A stretch of 64,000 nucleotides of DNA from contig NZ_CP061310.1 of the NCBI RefSeq assembly GCF_018687975.1, forward strand, positions 1,426,001 to 1,490,000. Direction: 5' to 3'. The position numbers and the translations under genes are program-made. Under the pieces are notes generated by a model. It searched no databases. It was not told the origin of the DNA and worked only from the letters and a program-made list of their open reading frames with translations. The DNA comes from Polynucleobacter sp. es-EL-1 (lineage in GTDB: Bacteria; Pseudomonadota; Gammaproteobacteria; Burkholderiales; Burkholderiaceae). This document shows, in pieces, positions 18,917-27,997 of this stretch. The stretch's first letter is position 1. Each line of letters opens with the position of its first letter.

Positions 18917-19897
18917 CTAGGGAATCATCACGATAGCACCAGCAACTTGCCTGCCCTCTGCTGCTTTATGCGCTTTTGCAGCCTCTTCTAGCGAAAATTT
19001 CGCACCAATTTTTACCTTCACCCGACCTTGAGCAATGGCTTCAAATACTGCGCGGGCATTCTCGCGAAGCAACTCCGGAGTAGCGTTGTGCGGAAAGACC
19101 GAGGGCCTGGTTAAGAATAAGCAGCCTTTTTTATTCAGAATTTCCGGCTGAATCTCCGGTGCAGGGCCAGAGGCGGCACCAAACAGCGCAACTGTGCCAA
19201 ATGGCGCAGTGCAATCTAGAGATCCCAAGAAAGTGGTTTTAGCAACTGAGTCGTAGACCACATTCGCTTTGCGTCCACCAGTCGATTTAATCACTTCTTC
19301 TACCCAATTTGGCTGAGAATAATCCACCACGGCATCGCAACCAGCCTCTTTGGCTGTTGCAAATTTCGCTGGTGAGCCTACAGTACCTACTACAAAGGCG
19401 CCTAGCGATTTTGCCCAACCCGCCAAAATTTGACCAACCCCACCAGCTGCTGCATGAACCAACACTACATCACCCGCTTTTACTGGGTAAGTTTTTTGAA
19501 TCAAATACTGCGCTGTCATGGCTTTAAAAAATACGGCTGCTGCCACATCATCAGGAACATCATCTGGCACAGGAACCAATTTATCTTCCGGCACATTGCG
19601 CGCACTAGCGTAGGCACCAATACCAGCGTTCATATACATCACACGATCGCCCACTTTATAGCGAGTCACTCCATCACCAATCGCCTCGACCACGCCAACC
19701 GCCTCATGACCCAAGCCCGTTGGCAACTCCAAGGGGTAGTAACCTGAGCGTTGATAGACATCGATAAAGTTAAAGCCAATAGCAGTTTGACGAAGTTGCA
19801 CTTCGCCCTTAGCCGGAGCTGGCAACTCTTTATCAATCAATTGAATAACATCCGCATTACCTAATTCTGAAATACTCACCATTCGCGCAGTTGTCAC
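18917..19897 (-). CDS. NADPH:quinone oxidoreductase, zinc-independent MDR family
   Basis: A 326-residue medium-chain reductase of the QorA type. Seen are GFNFIDVYQRSGYYPLELPTGLGHEAVG, the quinone oxidoreductase signature, and the NADPH-binding AAGGVGQILAGWAKSLGA. The structural zinc cysteines of alcohol dehydrogenases are absent, as expected. It probably reduces quinones or enals in the cytoplasm. The start is GTG, with AGGTGA five bases before it; an ATG five codons later is possible but lacks a Shine-Dalgarno. A terminator follows directly. Confidence 0.87.
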   Translation of the reverse strand: MTTARMVSISELGNADVIQLIDKELPAPAKGEVQLRQTAIGFNFIDVYQRSGYYPLELPTGLGHEAVGVVEAIGDGVTRYKVGDRVMYMNAGIGAYASARNVPEDKLVPVPDDVPDDVAAAVFFKAMTAQYLIQKTYPVKAGDVVLVHAAAGGVGQILAGWAKSLGAFVVGTVGSPAKFATAKEAGCDAVVDYSQPNWVEEVIKSTGGRKANVVYDSVAKTTFLGSLDCTAPFGTVALFGAASGPAPEIQPEILNKKGCLFLTRPSVFPHNATPELLRENARAVFEAIAQGRVKVKIGAKFSLEEAAKAHKAAEGRQVAGAIVMIP

Positions 19898-19927
19898 AAG
19901 TCACCTATATATTGTTTTTATAAAAAA

Positions 19928-20380
19928 TTATCTTACTGCAAGAGAAGTTGATGCCACTTCTTCATCTTCAATAACAGCCCAAGTGCTATCGCCCAACTTC
20001 TTCACCGCCATGGAGTATGTCCAATCAGCAGGGATACCGCAGCTCCACTCTTGCGGGCCATTCTGAATCAACACGTTAACACCATTACGACCATCAAAAT
20101 ACAGATGGTAAATCTTGCCATGAATGGGATTAAAGCCAAATTTAGCGCTATGAACCATCTCAGTAGCATCTAGACGAGCCTGCAGTGCACGGGCCTGTTT
20201 CATAAGCACCTCTGCCTGCTCCATAATGCGGTCGTATTCTAGTTTGGCATTTTGGCGAGCAACATTGACCGCCTTATCCTTTTCTTCGGTTACCTTGATT
20301 GGCGCAAAAACAGGTGCACCCACCTCCATGGGGTATTCAATCCCAGCATGTCTTGCTGGATCGGTATCTTCTATTCTCAT
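19928..20380 (-). CDS. DUF2452 family protein
   Basis: A 150-residue cytoplasmic protein. The second half, AKFGFNPIHGKIYHLYFDGRNGVNVLIQ followed by PQEW, matches the pattern of DUF2452 (F.P.pG..YHLY....G...L...s..eW). The N-terminal half (about 35-75) is a charged helix, probably coiled coil. Function unknown. It lies 69 bases after the photolyase gene on the same strand and may be cotranscribed with it. Confidence 0.65.
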   Translation of the reverse strand: MRIEDTDPARHAGIEYPMEVGAPVFAPIKVTEEKDKAVNVARQNAKLEYDRIMEQAEVLMKQARALQARLDATEMVHSAKFGFNPIHGKIYHLYFDGRNGVNVLIQNGPQEWSCGIPADWTYSMAVKKLGDSTWAVIEDEEVASTSLAVR

Positions 20381-20449
20381 GGCGCTTCATCACCTTTTGC
20401 TTGGACTGCCGAAAGTGTGACACAAAACCCAAAATTGTGCCGTTCGTCG

Positions 20450-21976
20450 CTACAGACTTTCTAGCTTAGCCAAAATAGTTTTAGCATGGGCCACAATAGC
20501 CTCTTGATCAGCCATTTCAATTCTTGCAAGATTGGCGGTCATCAAGCGTGTTCGCGGGCTGGACTCAAATTGTTTGCGGTGCTTAATTAAAAAATTCCAA
20601 TACAAGTTAGTGATTGGGCAGGCATTCTCACCAAATCGGATGGCGGGGTCATATTGACAGCCCGCGCAATAGTTACTCATTCTCTTAATGTATGCGCCAC
20701 TAGCAATATAGGGCTTACTGGTAAATCGACCACCACTTGCAAACAATGCCATTCCCGCAGTATTGGGCAGCTCGACCCATTCGATAGCATCTATGTAAAT
20801 CGCCAAATACCAATCACATACCGCTTGGGGCAATATTTCTGCTAACAAAGCAAAATTGCCTGTCACCATGAGGCGTTGAATATGATGGGCGTAACCATAG
20901 TCCAGTGTTTGACCAATTGCTTGGCGCATGCAATTCATCTGGGTATCACCAGTCCAATACCAATTGGGTAAGGCATTGTGATGGTCATAAAAATTATCTG
21001 CAGCCATCTGCGGCATATCTAAGCAATACATTCCCCGCACAAATTCACGCCAACCTAATATTTGCCGGATAAATCCTTCTACAGTGGATAGATCTAAGTC
21101 AAATTTTTTCCAAGCCAATAGAACAGCTTCAATGACCTCGCGAGGATTTAATAATTTGAGATTGAGCGCACTTGACAGAAGGGAGTGCCAAGCAAATGGT
21201 GTATCTGTCCACATGGCGTCTTCATATATTCCAAAAGTCGGCAAACGGTGTCGAACAAATCCATCTAAGGCAATCAAAGCCTGCTCTCGCGTAACCGGCC
21301 ATTGAAAGTGCTGCAATGATCCCGGATGATCAGGATAGGTTTTTTCTACAAATGTAATGACATCTCGAGTAATCGTGTCAGGCTCAAAAAATTCAGGGGG
21401 AGAAATTAGGCCCGGCCCTTTCTTAGGGAAAGGCTTGCGATTATCACGATCAAAGTTCCACTGGCCACCCTCAGGGTTTCCTTGCGCATCCACCAGAATA
21501 TGGTGCTTCTTACGCATTAGTCTGTAAAAGAACTCTAAGCGCAATTCTTTTTTATCCGCTACCCAATTTTTAAACTCTTGATGAGAACAATAAAAATGGG
21601 GGTCCTCACGCATCTCTAATTCAATTTTCAACTCAGAGGATAAATTTGCAATCTCCTGCTTTAACCTCCACTCACCAGGCTCCAAAAAAGCAATGTGGGT
21701 AGCCTGCTCCCGAACGATGATTTCTCGCAAAGCATCAGCAATTGATTGGGGTGATTGCTTCACGTAGTTGAGCGGGATACCAAGAGCTTCTAGCTCAGAG
21801 GCAAAGTGACGCATTGCCGATAAAAACAAGGCAATTTTTGCTTTATGAGACCAAACATGCTGAGCCTCAACAGCAGACTCAATCATCACCACCTGATCTG
21901 TTTTTACATTGAGGTTTTCGAGTAACGGATTTTGAATATCCAGCTGATCACCCAGAATAAGAATCAGTTTTTTCAC
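20450..21976 (-). CDS. prokaryotic (6-4) photolyase / FeS-BCP cryptochrome
   Basis: A 508-residue flavoprotein of the iron-sulfur bacterial cryptochrome/photolyase family (PhrB of Agrobacterium, CryB). The N-terminal domain starts LILILGDQLDIQNPLLE, the family signature. The four 4Fe-4S cysteines are visible: one in MNCMRQAIGQ and three in SNYCAGC...FGENACP, with 3 and 13 residue spacings as in PhrB. This family repairs (6-4) photoproducts with light. Start is GTG. It is 27 bases after the DUF3833 gene, likely the last or second-last gene of a minus-strand operon beginning near 23786. Confidence 0.92.
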   Translation of the reverse strand: MKKLILILGDQLDIQNPLLENLNVKTDQVVMIESAVEAQHVWSHKAKIALFLSAMRHFASELEALGIPLNYVKQSPQSIADALREIIVREQATHIAFLEPGEWRLKQEIANLSSELKIELEMREDPHFYCSHQEFKNWVADKKELRLEFFYRLMRKKHHILVDAQGNPEGGQWNFDRDNRKPFPKKGPGLISPPEFFEPDTITRDVITFVEKTYPDHPGSLQHFQWPVTREQALIALDGFVRHRLPTFGIYEDAMWTDTPFAWHSLLSSALNLKLLNPREVIEAVLLAWKKFDLDLSTVEGFIRQILGWREFVRGMYCLDMPQMAADNFYDHHNALPNWYWTGDTQMNCMRQAIGQTLDYGYAHHIQRLMVTGNFALLAEILPQAVCDWYLAIYIDAIEWVELPNTAGMALFASGGRFTSKPYIASGAYIKRMSNYCAGCQYDPAIRFGENACPITNLYWNFLIKHRKQFESSPRTRLMTANLARIEMADQEAIVAHAKTILAKLESL

Positions 21977-22003
21977 AATGATTTTCTGAGTTGATTGGAT
22001 TAT

Positions 22004-22558
22004 TTAACGCTTGTAAAAACTTAAAGTCACTTCTCCCAAATCAATACCAAACTTACTCATCTTGGCTTTATTGATCATGACCTTGGGGGTAACTAGATAC
22101 ATCCAGTCATTAAATTGAACATGGTAAATAGATTTATCAACAGGTAATGCCAAGGTATAAGCCCAATTGAGTGCGTTACCTGCAGACTCCCCAATTGCCT
22201 CACCCACCACATCATCGGCAGTGCCGATATATTTACCGGGAGCCGTTTCTGTCAGAGTCCAAATGCGCTTTTGTTTTGTGCCATCGGAATATTCAAAGCT
22301 TTCATCCAATACGCCAGTTTTTTTGCCATCTACCACAGACCATTTGGCTACTAAAAGCACAGTAAAGCGTTTTTGCACATTACCGCTACGGTCTGTAAAG
22401 ATGCCATACGCATCAATCGTGCCATTGAAATACTCACTCAAATCCAACTTGGGAGTTTCTTTCGCATACTGCGTGACGGTTGGCGATGAACATGCCAACA
22501 AACCCAGTGCAAGCACACACCCCAGACCCAACTTGAATACTGCCATCATCTTACGCAT
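22004..22558 (-). CDS. DUF3833 family lipoprotein
   Basis: A secreted lipoprotein of 184 residues: signal peptide ending in the lipobox LGLLACSS, then KLDLSEYFNGTIDAYGIFTDRSGNVQKRF and ETAPGKYIGTADDVVGEA, both characteristic of DUF3833. Start ATG at 22558 shares its A and T with the chalcone-isomerase stop (TAATG), so coupling is tight; an in-frame start 11 codons upstream would overlap that gene. In gammaproteobacteria DUF3833 genes sit beside photolyase, SDR and cfa-like genes. Function unknown, probably envelope-related. Confidence 0.85.
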   Translation of the reverse strand: MRKMMAVFKLGLGCVLALGLLACSSPTVTQYAKETPKLDLSEYFNGTIDAYGIFTDRSGNVQKRFTVLLVAKWSVVDGKKTGVLDESFEYSDGTKQKRIWTLTETAPGKYIGTADDVVGEAIGESAGNALNWAYTLALPVDKSIYHVQFNDWMYLVTPKVMINKAKMSKFGIDLGEVTLSFYKR

Positions 22559-23106
22559 TAACACGCTCCTGAAATTAACGGTGGTGGGCAACCTTTACCC
22601 AGTAGTTCTGCTCTTAACTTTGGCACACTGGTTTTAGAGTCCAGCCAAATACCAAAAAAAGCCTTTGAAAAATCGGCCCCAGGAATCTGGGCAATCTTTT
22701 TGCCGTCATAAAATAAAGTGGTGCCTTGTTGAGGGGAGTACACACCTGTCAGCGTCTGACCTGACTCAATATTTGGCAATACGGTAGCCAGCTCTTTTCC
22801 CCATGCCATCGCTTTAGCCTCTGGAACGCCAATCTTTTGCATTTCATCGGCAGTACGATTGGCAATAGATGCTCCAGAAAACGATTTTTGATATTGGATA
22901 TCTAAAGCAAACTCTTGGGAGTCTTTATTGATACCTCGGTAGAGCGTTGCATCGTACACATGAAAGCCCCAAAAATTGAGCCTGCCAGAACCCTGCGCTT
23001 GCACTTGACTCAATGCACCCTCAATATGTGAGATGTCTTTGGCATAACTCGTTGAACCACCCATCACTAAGCTCATGGCAATCAAGGTACCCAATAGATA
23101 TTTCAT
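22558..23106 (-). CDS. chalcone isomerase-like periplasmic protein
   Basis: A 182-residue protein with a signal peptide (MKYLLGTLIAMSLVMGGSTSYA) and the chalcone-isomerase-like fold: GSGRLNFWGFHVYDATLYRG, FALDIQYQKSFSGASIANRTADEM, and FDYG-like GTTLFYDGKKIAQIPGADFSKAFFGIWL. These bacterial members bind fatty acid-like ligands rather than chalcone, and usually lack the plant catalytic set. It lies six bases after the DCC gene and is coupled to DUF3833. Confidence 0.83.
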   Translation of the reverse strand: MKYLLGTLIAMSLVMGGSTSYAKDISHIEGALSQVQAQGSGRLNFWGFHVYDATLYRGINKDSQEFALDIQYQKSFSGASIANRTADEMQKIGVPEAKAMAWGKELATVLPNIESGQTLTGVYSPQQGTTLFYDGKKIAQIPGADFSKAFFGIWLDSKTSVPKLRAELLGKGCPPPLISGAC

Positions 23107-23112
23107 AATGAT

Positions 23113-23511
23113 TTATTGCCCCCGCTTGTTAAAAGCATTGACTAGCCATAAGGCCGATGGTCCAAAAATATTCGATATAGCATGACGGTGCTTTGCAAAA
23201 AAGCGATAACCCCACCTAAACATAGGCTGCAGCGCTGATCTTGAAAATAACCAAGCCAAAAATGGTAAATTTGCCCTCGCATAAGCAGCAGAGAAAACAT
23301 CTACGCCATTAATCAACTCACCATCATCATATTGCGCATACATCGCAGCAAGTGCCTGTGAACAAGAAACGCCAACTTTCGCTGGGGAATACTGAACCGA
23401 GTGAATATCGATAAAACTCAATAATCCAGCTTGATTGCGGGAAGAGAGAAACTGAATTTCAGCCTGACACAAAGGGCATAGTCCGTCATAAAACATCGTT
23501 AACTTTTTCAA
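23113..23511 (-). CDS. DCC-family thiol-disulfide oxidoreductase-like protein (DUF393)
   Basis: A 132-residue protein with the signature FYDGLCPLCQAEI (Cys12 and Cys15), the DxxCxxC motif of the DCC family, and GVDVFSAAYARANLPFLAW. The family is thioredoxin-like and proposed to act as a thiol oxidoreductase. The start is TTG at 23511, supported by AAGGTGA five bases before it; an ATG five codons inside has no such site. It follows the TIGR03643 gene by five bases. Confidence 0.85.
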   Translation of the reverse strand: MKKLTMFYDGLCPLCQAEIQFLSSRNQAGLLSFIDIHSVQYSPAKVGVSCSQALAAMYAQYDDGELINGVDVFSAAYARANLPFLAWLFSRSALQPMFRWGYRFFAKHRHAISNIFGPSALWLVNAFNKRGQ

Positions 23512-23516
23512 TTACA

Positions 23517-23786
23517 TCACCTTTGCTTGTATTGCGTCGAGCAATAAGCACGCGTTACCAATTTACTTCTGAGGGCAACATGCTTTGTTGCCCTACCGGT
23601 CACCCGTTTGCGCCACAAATTGAAAGAGCCTCGTTTAAGCTCTTTGCGCATTAAGGAAATCACCTGTGGCTCAGATAGACCAAAATTTTGCTCAATAGCA
23701 TCAAATGGGGTGCGATCCTCCCAGGCCATCTCAATTAGCCTCGACATATCAGCTTCACAGAGCAATATCGTTTTTTCTTTACCCAT
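23517..23786 (-). CDS. TIGR03643 family small protein
   Basis: An 89-residue basic protein. DMSRLIEMAWEDRTPFDAIE and FGLSEPQVISLMRKELKRGSF followed by LWRKRVTGRATKH are the TIGR03643 signature, with a predicted helix-turn-helix-like core. Members are recurrent neighbours of cryptochrome/photolyase genes; the function is unknown. It is the first gene of the minus-strand photolyase operon and is divergent from the SDR gene at 23859, so the 72-base gap should carry both promoters. Confidence 0.85.
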   Translation of the reverse strand: MGKEKTILLCEADMSRLIEMAWEDRTPFDAIEQNFGLSEPQVISLMRKELKRGSFNLWRKRVTGRATKHVALRSKLVTRAYCSTQYKQR

Positions 23787-23858
23787 TCAGCAAGTTTAAG
23801 ACTTATTCAATAAACTAGCTGAGCGTGTCTTCATCCCATTTCTTAAAGCTAAGCTCAT

Positions 23859-24554
23859 ATGCCTTTAGTACCAAACCCGTTTCGCGCATTGATCATCGGA
23901 TCCTCTGGAACGATAGGCTCAGCTTTTCAAGAATTACTTGAAAACAACCCCCAATGCCAAGAGGTTTATGGCATCCATCGAAACTCATTGCACCCCATTG
24001 ACTACGATGATGAAGATTCAATTGCTTCCAGTGCTAAATCCTTGCTTGAGAAAGGGCCTTTTCAGCTCATTATCAATACGATTGGAGTGCTGCATTCAGA
24101 GCGCTGGATGCCTGAAAAAAAACTCGAAGATCTTCATGCCGATCAACTCATGCAGTTAATGAAAGTCAATGCCATTGGACCAGCACTCACCATGAAGCAT
24201 TTTTCAAAGCTACTAGACCCCGCCGGATCAGTGATGGCTAATCTATCTGCCAAAGTCGGAAGTATTGAAGATAACCGTCTAGGAGGCTGGTACAGCTATC
24301 GCGCCTCCAAAGCAGCACTCAATATGCTAATTAAAACTGCGGCGATTGAATTTGGGAGAACAAAACCCAATTGCGCACTCATTGCGCTTCACCCAGGAAC
24401 AGTCAACTCAAACCTATCTAGGCCATTTAAAGGTGAGCAGATTGGTCGGCCACCACTCGATGCGGCCCAAGATATGCTGGATGTTTTGTTATCAGTAGGC
24501 AAAGAAGACTCCGGTAGTTTTATCAGCTACTCTGGCGAGAGGCTTCCTTGGTAA
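23859..24554 (+). CDS. SDR family oxidoreductase (C-factor-like)
   Basis: A short-chain dehydrogenase of 231 residues with the cofactor loop GSSGTIGSAF, INTIGVLHSE in place of NNAG, and the YRASK catalytic Tyr/Lys pair. The C terminus contains HPGTVNSNLSRPFKG, typical for the csgA/C-factor-like SDRs that accompany photolyase genes. It starts the plus-strand half of the divergent light-associated cluster and overlaps or abuts the phosphatase gene. Confidence 0.87.
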   Translation: MPLVPNPFRALIIGSSGTIGSAFQELLENNPQCQEVYGIHRNSLHPIDYDDEDSIASSAKSLLEKGPFQLIINTIGVLHSERWMPEKKLEDLHADQLMQLMKVNAIGPALTMKHFSKLLDPAGSVMANLSAKVGSIEDNRLGGWYSYRASKAALNMLIKTAAIEFGRTKPNCALIALHPGTVNSNLSRPFKGEQIGRPPLDAAQDMLDVLLSVGKEDSGSFISYSGERLPW

Positions 24555-24559
24555 ATATC

Positions 24560-25099
24560 ATGGCGATCTTTAAGCTGATGATTCGTCTCTGTGCGATCTT
24601 GCTACTTATAGGAAGCGGGGCTGTGATAGCACAACCTCCTTTGGCCAGTGCTTTGCAAGACGGCCAACATATTCTATTGATGAGACATGCTGACGCTCCC
24701 GGCTTTGGAGACCCTCCAAACTACCAGCTAGATCAGTGCAACACACAGCGCAATCTTGGCGAGCTAGGAAGAAAACAGGCAAAAGCAACTGGCGACTGGC
24801 TGTCTAAGCAAGGCATTAAGCAGGCACAAGTGTTTAGCAGCCCCTGGTGTCGCTGCATTGATACTGCTCTCCTTCTCAATAAAGGCAATGTCGCAATAGA
24901 GCCAGCCCTAGGATCATTTTTTGACAACACTAGTCAAGCCGATGTTCAGACTAAGAACCTAATCGCACTGATTGCCAAAGAGCGCCAGAAAAATCCACGG
25001 AGCCCCATTATTATGGTCACTCATCAAGTCAATATTGGAGCGTTTACTGGTCAAGCGGTTGGATCTGGTGAAATGATCTTAGTTAAAGTGGATCCCTAA
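24560..25099 (+). CDS. secreted histidine phosphatase family protein
   Basis: A phosphoglycerate-mutase-like protein of about 179 residues with a signal peptide (MAIFKLMIRLCAILLLIGSG). The active-site motif is LLMRHADAPG (RHxD rather than the classical RHG), with VFSSPWCRCIDTA giving the second Arg and MVTHQVNIGAFTG the second catalytic His. The substrate is unknown. An in-frame TTG at 24548, overlapping the SDR stop and with GAGAGG in front, is a real alternative start; I chose the ATG because the signal peptide is then of normal shape. Confidence 0.8.
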   Translation: MAIFKLMIRLCAILLLIGSGAVIAQPPLASALQDGQHILLMRHADAPGFGDPPNYQLDQCNTQRNLGELGRKQAKATGDWLSKQGIKQAQVFSSPWCRCIDTALLLNKGNVAIEPALGSFFDNTSQADVQTKNLIALIAKERQKNPRSPIIMVTHQVNIGAFTGQAVGSGEMILVKVDP

Positions 25100-25199
25100 G
25101 GTAGATACCTAAGCCATCAGCACTACCCAAACCCGTAAACTCTTTGAATTCTTTTGGTAATTTAGCCAGCTACCCCATTCCCTTTGTAGAAAGTCTTTT

Positions 25200-25580
25200 A
25201 TGCAATTCGAACCCTCCTTAAATGTATTAGGACAGCCTTTGGTGCCTTGCTCATTTGATCCATTAACTGGATTTTTTAGGGATGGCTGCTGCAAAACCAA
25301 TGAAGAAGATCTGGGGAGTCATTTGGTATGCGCCATTGTCAGCAATGACTTTCTGCAATTTAGCCTTCAGCGTGGTAACGATCTCATTACGCCTAGACCT
25401 GAATATCAATTTTCAGGTTTGGTAGCGGGCGACCAATGGTGTCTTTGTCTCAATCGCTGGCTAGAGGCACTAGAAGCCAACTGTGCGCCCCTAATTAAAT
25501 TAGAGAGCACCAACATCAAAGCCTTAGAAAAGGTATCTCTTGAAGTATTAAAGCAATATGCAGAGCTCGCTGAAATTTAA
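25200..25580 (+). CDS. DUF2237 family protein
   Basis: A 126-residue soluble protein with the strongly conserved DUF2237 pattern: NVLGQPLVPCSFDPLTGFFR, DGCCKTNEEDLGSHLVCA, RGNDLITPRPEYQF and GDQWCLCLNRW. Five conserved cysteines suggest metal or redox chemistry, but the function is unknown. It is read on the plus strand, converging with the CRY-DASH gene twelve bases away. Confidence 0.88.
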   Translation: MQFEPSLNVLGQPLVPCSFDPLTGFFRDGCCKTNEEDLGSHLVCAIVSNDFLQFSLQRGNDLITPRPEYQFSGLVAGDQWCLCLNRWLEALEANCAPLIKLESTNIKALEKVSLEVLKQYAELAEI

Positions 25581-25591
25581 CTCAGGGAGTT

Positions 25592-26845
25592 TCAAAGCCA
25601 TAGCTCTTGGTATTTACCATCAGGGTCATGATCACGAGTCTGCTTGGCAATATTGAAGGGTCGTCCCCCTCTAGGATCCGTACCACGACCCGCAATGTAT
25701 AACCAATTCCCTTGATTGCTGTAAACATCGTAGTCTATGAGCTGCGACTCAAACCAAGCTGCACCAGCTCGCCAATCACCGTGTAATTCGTATATCCAGT
25801 AACTAGCCACAATCTGTCGCATCCGATTGGATAAAAATCCGCTCCGAGAGAGTTCGCGCATACCAGCATCCACTAAACCAATGCCAGTTTCACCACAAGA
25901 CCAGCGCCTGAAATGAGCGGGCTCAAAGGGTTTTACTTCTGCCTCACCCAAACCCTGAGACCGATACAAGCGTCGACCATACTTAAAGTGAATAAAGCGA
26001 AAATAGTCGCGCCATAGCAATTCAAACCAAAGCCAATACGCTCCTTCATTGGCACCATGACGCTCTTCATACTCGGCCAATTGGGCAGCAATATCACGCG
26101 CTGAAATACAACCTAAGGCCAACCATGGAGAAAACTTACTAGAGTAGTCAAGTCCAATGAGCTGATTGCGCGTTTGCTTATAAGTGTCGGGTAAACGCCG
26201 CTCCAAGTATTGCTTGAGATGGGCCTGAGCGGCATCCTCACCCCCGCGACAATAGATTGAGGTGGCTTGACTAATGCTGTTGGCTCTTTGTGGCAAGTAC
26301 TGCCCTTGCAAAATCACAGGCATCGGAGCTAATGATGTTGGCGCGCTGATGGGTTGCGCAAATCTTAACTTTTCTCGCTCTACTGCCTGACGAAATTGGG
26401 TAAATATATCGGGCATTTTTTGAAGATCAAATGGCAGCACATCTGGATCTATCATGCTAGATTGCCAAAACTCCTCGAGAGCGATACCCTGCTGCCGTAT
26501 GCGACTGCACTGCTCGATTTCTTCAGGCGCTTCTATCTGCTCGCAGTAAACAGCCTCTGCCCCGATTGCATTAACCAACTGCAACAATACATTCTCTGGC
26601 TCGCCCTCATATTCCCAGAGATCAGAGTCAAGCGCTTGCAATTGGGCTTGAAGATTGTCTAAAGATTGACGTAAAAAATGCTGGCGATGTACTCCAACCC
26701 TCTCAAATCCATAAGCAGATTTCACATCAGGAGCTTGATGTATGAAGACTGGCAGAACACGATCTGCAATCAAGTTAGCTTTTACAAAAGCGGGGTTATC
26801 TGCTATTCGCAAATCATTACGAAACCAATACAGTACAACTTTCAC
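25592..26845 (-). CDS. DASH-type cryptochrome / photolyase
   Basis: A 417-residue FAD photolyase-family protein. It begins [18 protein letters not shown] (antenna-binding domain) and carries the FAD-binding domain with [41 protein letters not shown] and the CRY-DASH hallmark [24 protein letters not shown] proteins repair cyclobutane dimers, chiefly in single-stranded DNA. Start is GTG, overlapping the DUF2256 stop (GTGA). It is the second light-driven repair enzyme within 6.4 kb and belongs to a different clade from the FeS protein at 20.4 kb. Confidence 0.93.
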   Translation of the reverse strand: MKVVLYWFRNDLRIADNPAFVKANLIADRVLPVFIHQAPDVKSAYGFERVGVHRQHFLRQSLDNLQAQLQALDSDLWEYEGEPENVLLQLVNAIGAEAVYCEQIEAPEEIEQCSRIRQQGIALEEFWQSSMIDPDVLPFDLQKMPDIFTQFRQAVEREKLRFAQPISAPTSLAPMPVILQGQYLPQRANSISQATSIYCRGGEDAAQAHLKQYLERRLPDTYKQTRNQLIGLDYSSKFSPWLALGCISARDIAAQLAEYEERHGANEGAYWLWFELLWRDYFRFIHFKYGRRLYRSQGLGEAEVKPFEPAHFRRWSCGETGIGLVDAGMRELSRSGFLSNRMRQIVASYWIYELHGDWRAGAAWFESQLIDYDVYSNQGNWLYIAGRGTDPRGGRPFNIAKQTRDHDPDGKYQELWL

Positions 26846-27030
26846 AGCTTTACCCCAGCAGTAGAGGTGGTAGATTTTTTAGCCCGACAAGCATCGGAGC
26901 AATACTTAACCTCTTCCCAATTTTTTGCCCAAGATTTACGCCAAGTCATTTCCTTGCCGCAAACTTGGCAAACCTTAGAAGGTAAAAAAGCCTTATTACC
27001 CTTAAATCCTATTTTTTTTGAAAGCGTCAT
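26842..27030 (-). CDS. DUF2256 family zinc-ribbon-like protein
   Basis: A 62-residue basic protein: [19 protein letters not shown] and [12 protein letters not shown] give a four-cysteine cluster (CxxC...CxxxC), as in DUF2256. These proteins almost always accompany cryptochrome/photolyase genes. It precedes and overlaps the CRY-DASH gene by four bases; a good GGTAGGT site precedes its ATG. The binding partner is unknown; a DNA or FeS chaperone role would be speculation. Confidence 0.92.
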   Translation of the reverse strand: MTLSKKIGFKGNKAFLPSKVCQVCGKEMTWRKSWAKNWEEVKYCSDACRAKKSTTSTAGVKL

Positions 27031-27094
27031 ACCTACCTAATTAAAAACGAATAGACTAAGCTCATTAGCCAAAGAGCAAAATAAGAGACAGTCA

Positions 27095-27997
27095 TTGAAG
27101 GCCTTTTATACCGATCACTATGTTTTACCACTTCCTCCCGGACATCGCTTTCCGATGGAGAAATACAGCCAACTGCGTGATCTAGTTAAAAATCTAGCCA
27201 ATATTGAGCTAATAGAAGCACCCGCCATTAGTGACACGCAGATTTTGTATGCACACGATCCCGCCTATTTAATGAAAGTGATTCAAGGCAGCCTCAGCCC
27301 ACAGGAGCAGCGGGAAATTGGCTTTCCATGGAGTACTCAAATGGTAGAACGCTCGAGAAGATCTGCCGGGGCTACTTTGGCAGCGGCTAAAGTCGCACTT
27401 GATGAAGGCTTAGCAGCTAACTTGGCAGGAGGAACGCACCACGCCTATCGCAATCGTGGCAGTGGATTCTGCGTTTTCAATGATTCAGCGATAGCTGCGC
27501 GTGCACTTCAAAAAGAAATTCACTCCAAACTCAAAGTTGCGATTGTGGATTTAGATGTGCATCAGGGCAATGGTACTGCCGCTATTCTTCAAAATGATCC
27601 TTCCATTTTTACACTCTCCATTCATGGTGAGCATAATTTTCCTTTTCAAAAAGAAACGAGCGACTTCGATATTGGCTTAGAGAATGGTTGTTCAGATAGC
27701 CAATATCTAGAGGCCCTGGATCAAGCTTTGAATACTATGCACGATCAATTTAGGCCCAACTTCATCATTTACTTAGCAGGCGCCGATCCTCATGAAGGGG
27801 ATCGATTAGGAAAACTTAAGATTACTCAAAACGGCATGCGCCTTCGAGATGAACAGGTATTTGAGTATGGGCGTGATCACCAAGTGCCCATCGCTTTCAG
27901 TATGGCTGGAGGTTACGGCAAGGAAATTGATTCCACCGTAAAAATCCACCTCCAAACCATTGAAGTGGCTTTGAGCTATGCTAAGAAGATACATTAA
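27095..27997 (+). CDS. histone deacetylase family protein
   Basis: An arginase/deacetylase-superfamily hydrolase of 300 residues. The zinc site is visible: the general-base pair in GGTHHAYRNRG, the DLDVHQGNGT motif (Asp and His ligands) and YLAGADPHEGD (third ligand). Bacterial homologues act on acetylated polyamines or small amides. The start is TTG at 27095; the family normally begins with MKAFY.DH, which fits here, and no ATG exists for 20 codons. It is divergent from the DUF2256-CRY-DASH pair. Confidence 0.87.
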   Translation: MKAFYTDHYVLPLPPGHRFPMEKYSQLRDLVKNLANIELIEAPAISDTQILYAHDPAYLMKVIQGSLSPQEQREIGFPWSTQMVERSRRSAGATLAAAKVALDEGLAANLAGGTHHAYRNRGSGFCVFNDSAIAARALQKEIHSKLKVAIVDLDVHQGNGTAAILQNDPSIFTLSIHGEHNFPFQKETSDFDIGLENGCSDSQYLEALDQALNTMHDQFRPNFIIYLAGADPHEGDRLGKLKITQNGMRLRDEQVFEYGRDHQVPIAFSMAGGYGKEIDSTVKIHLQTIEVALSYAKKIH

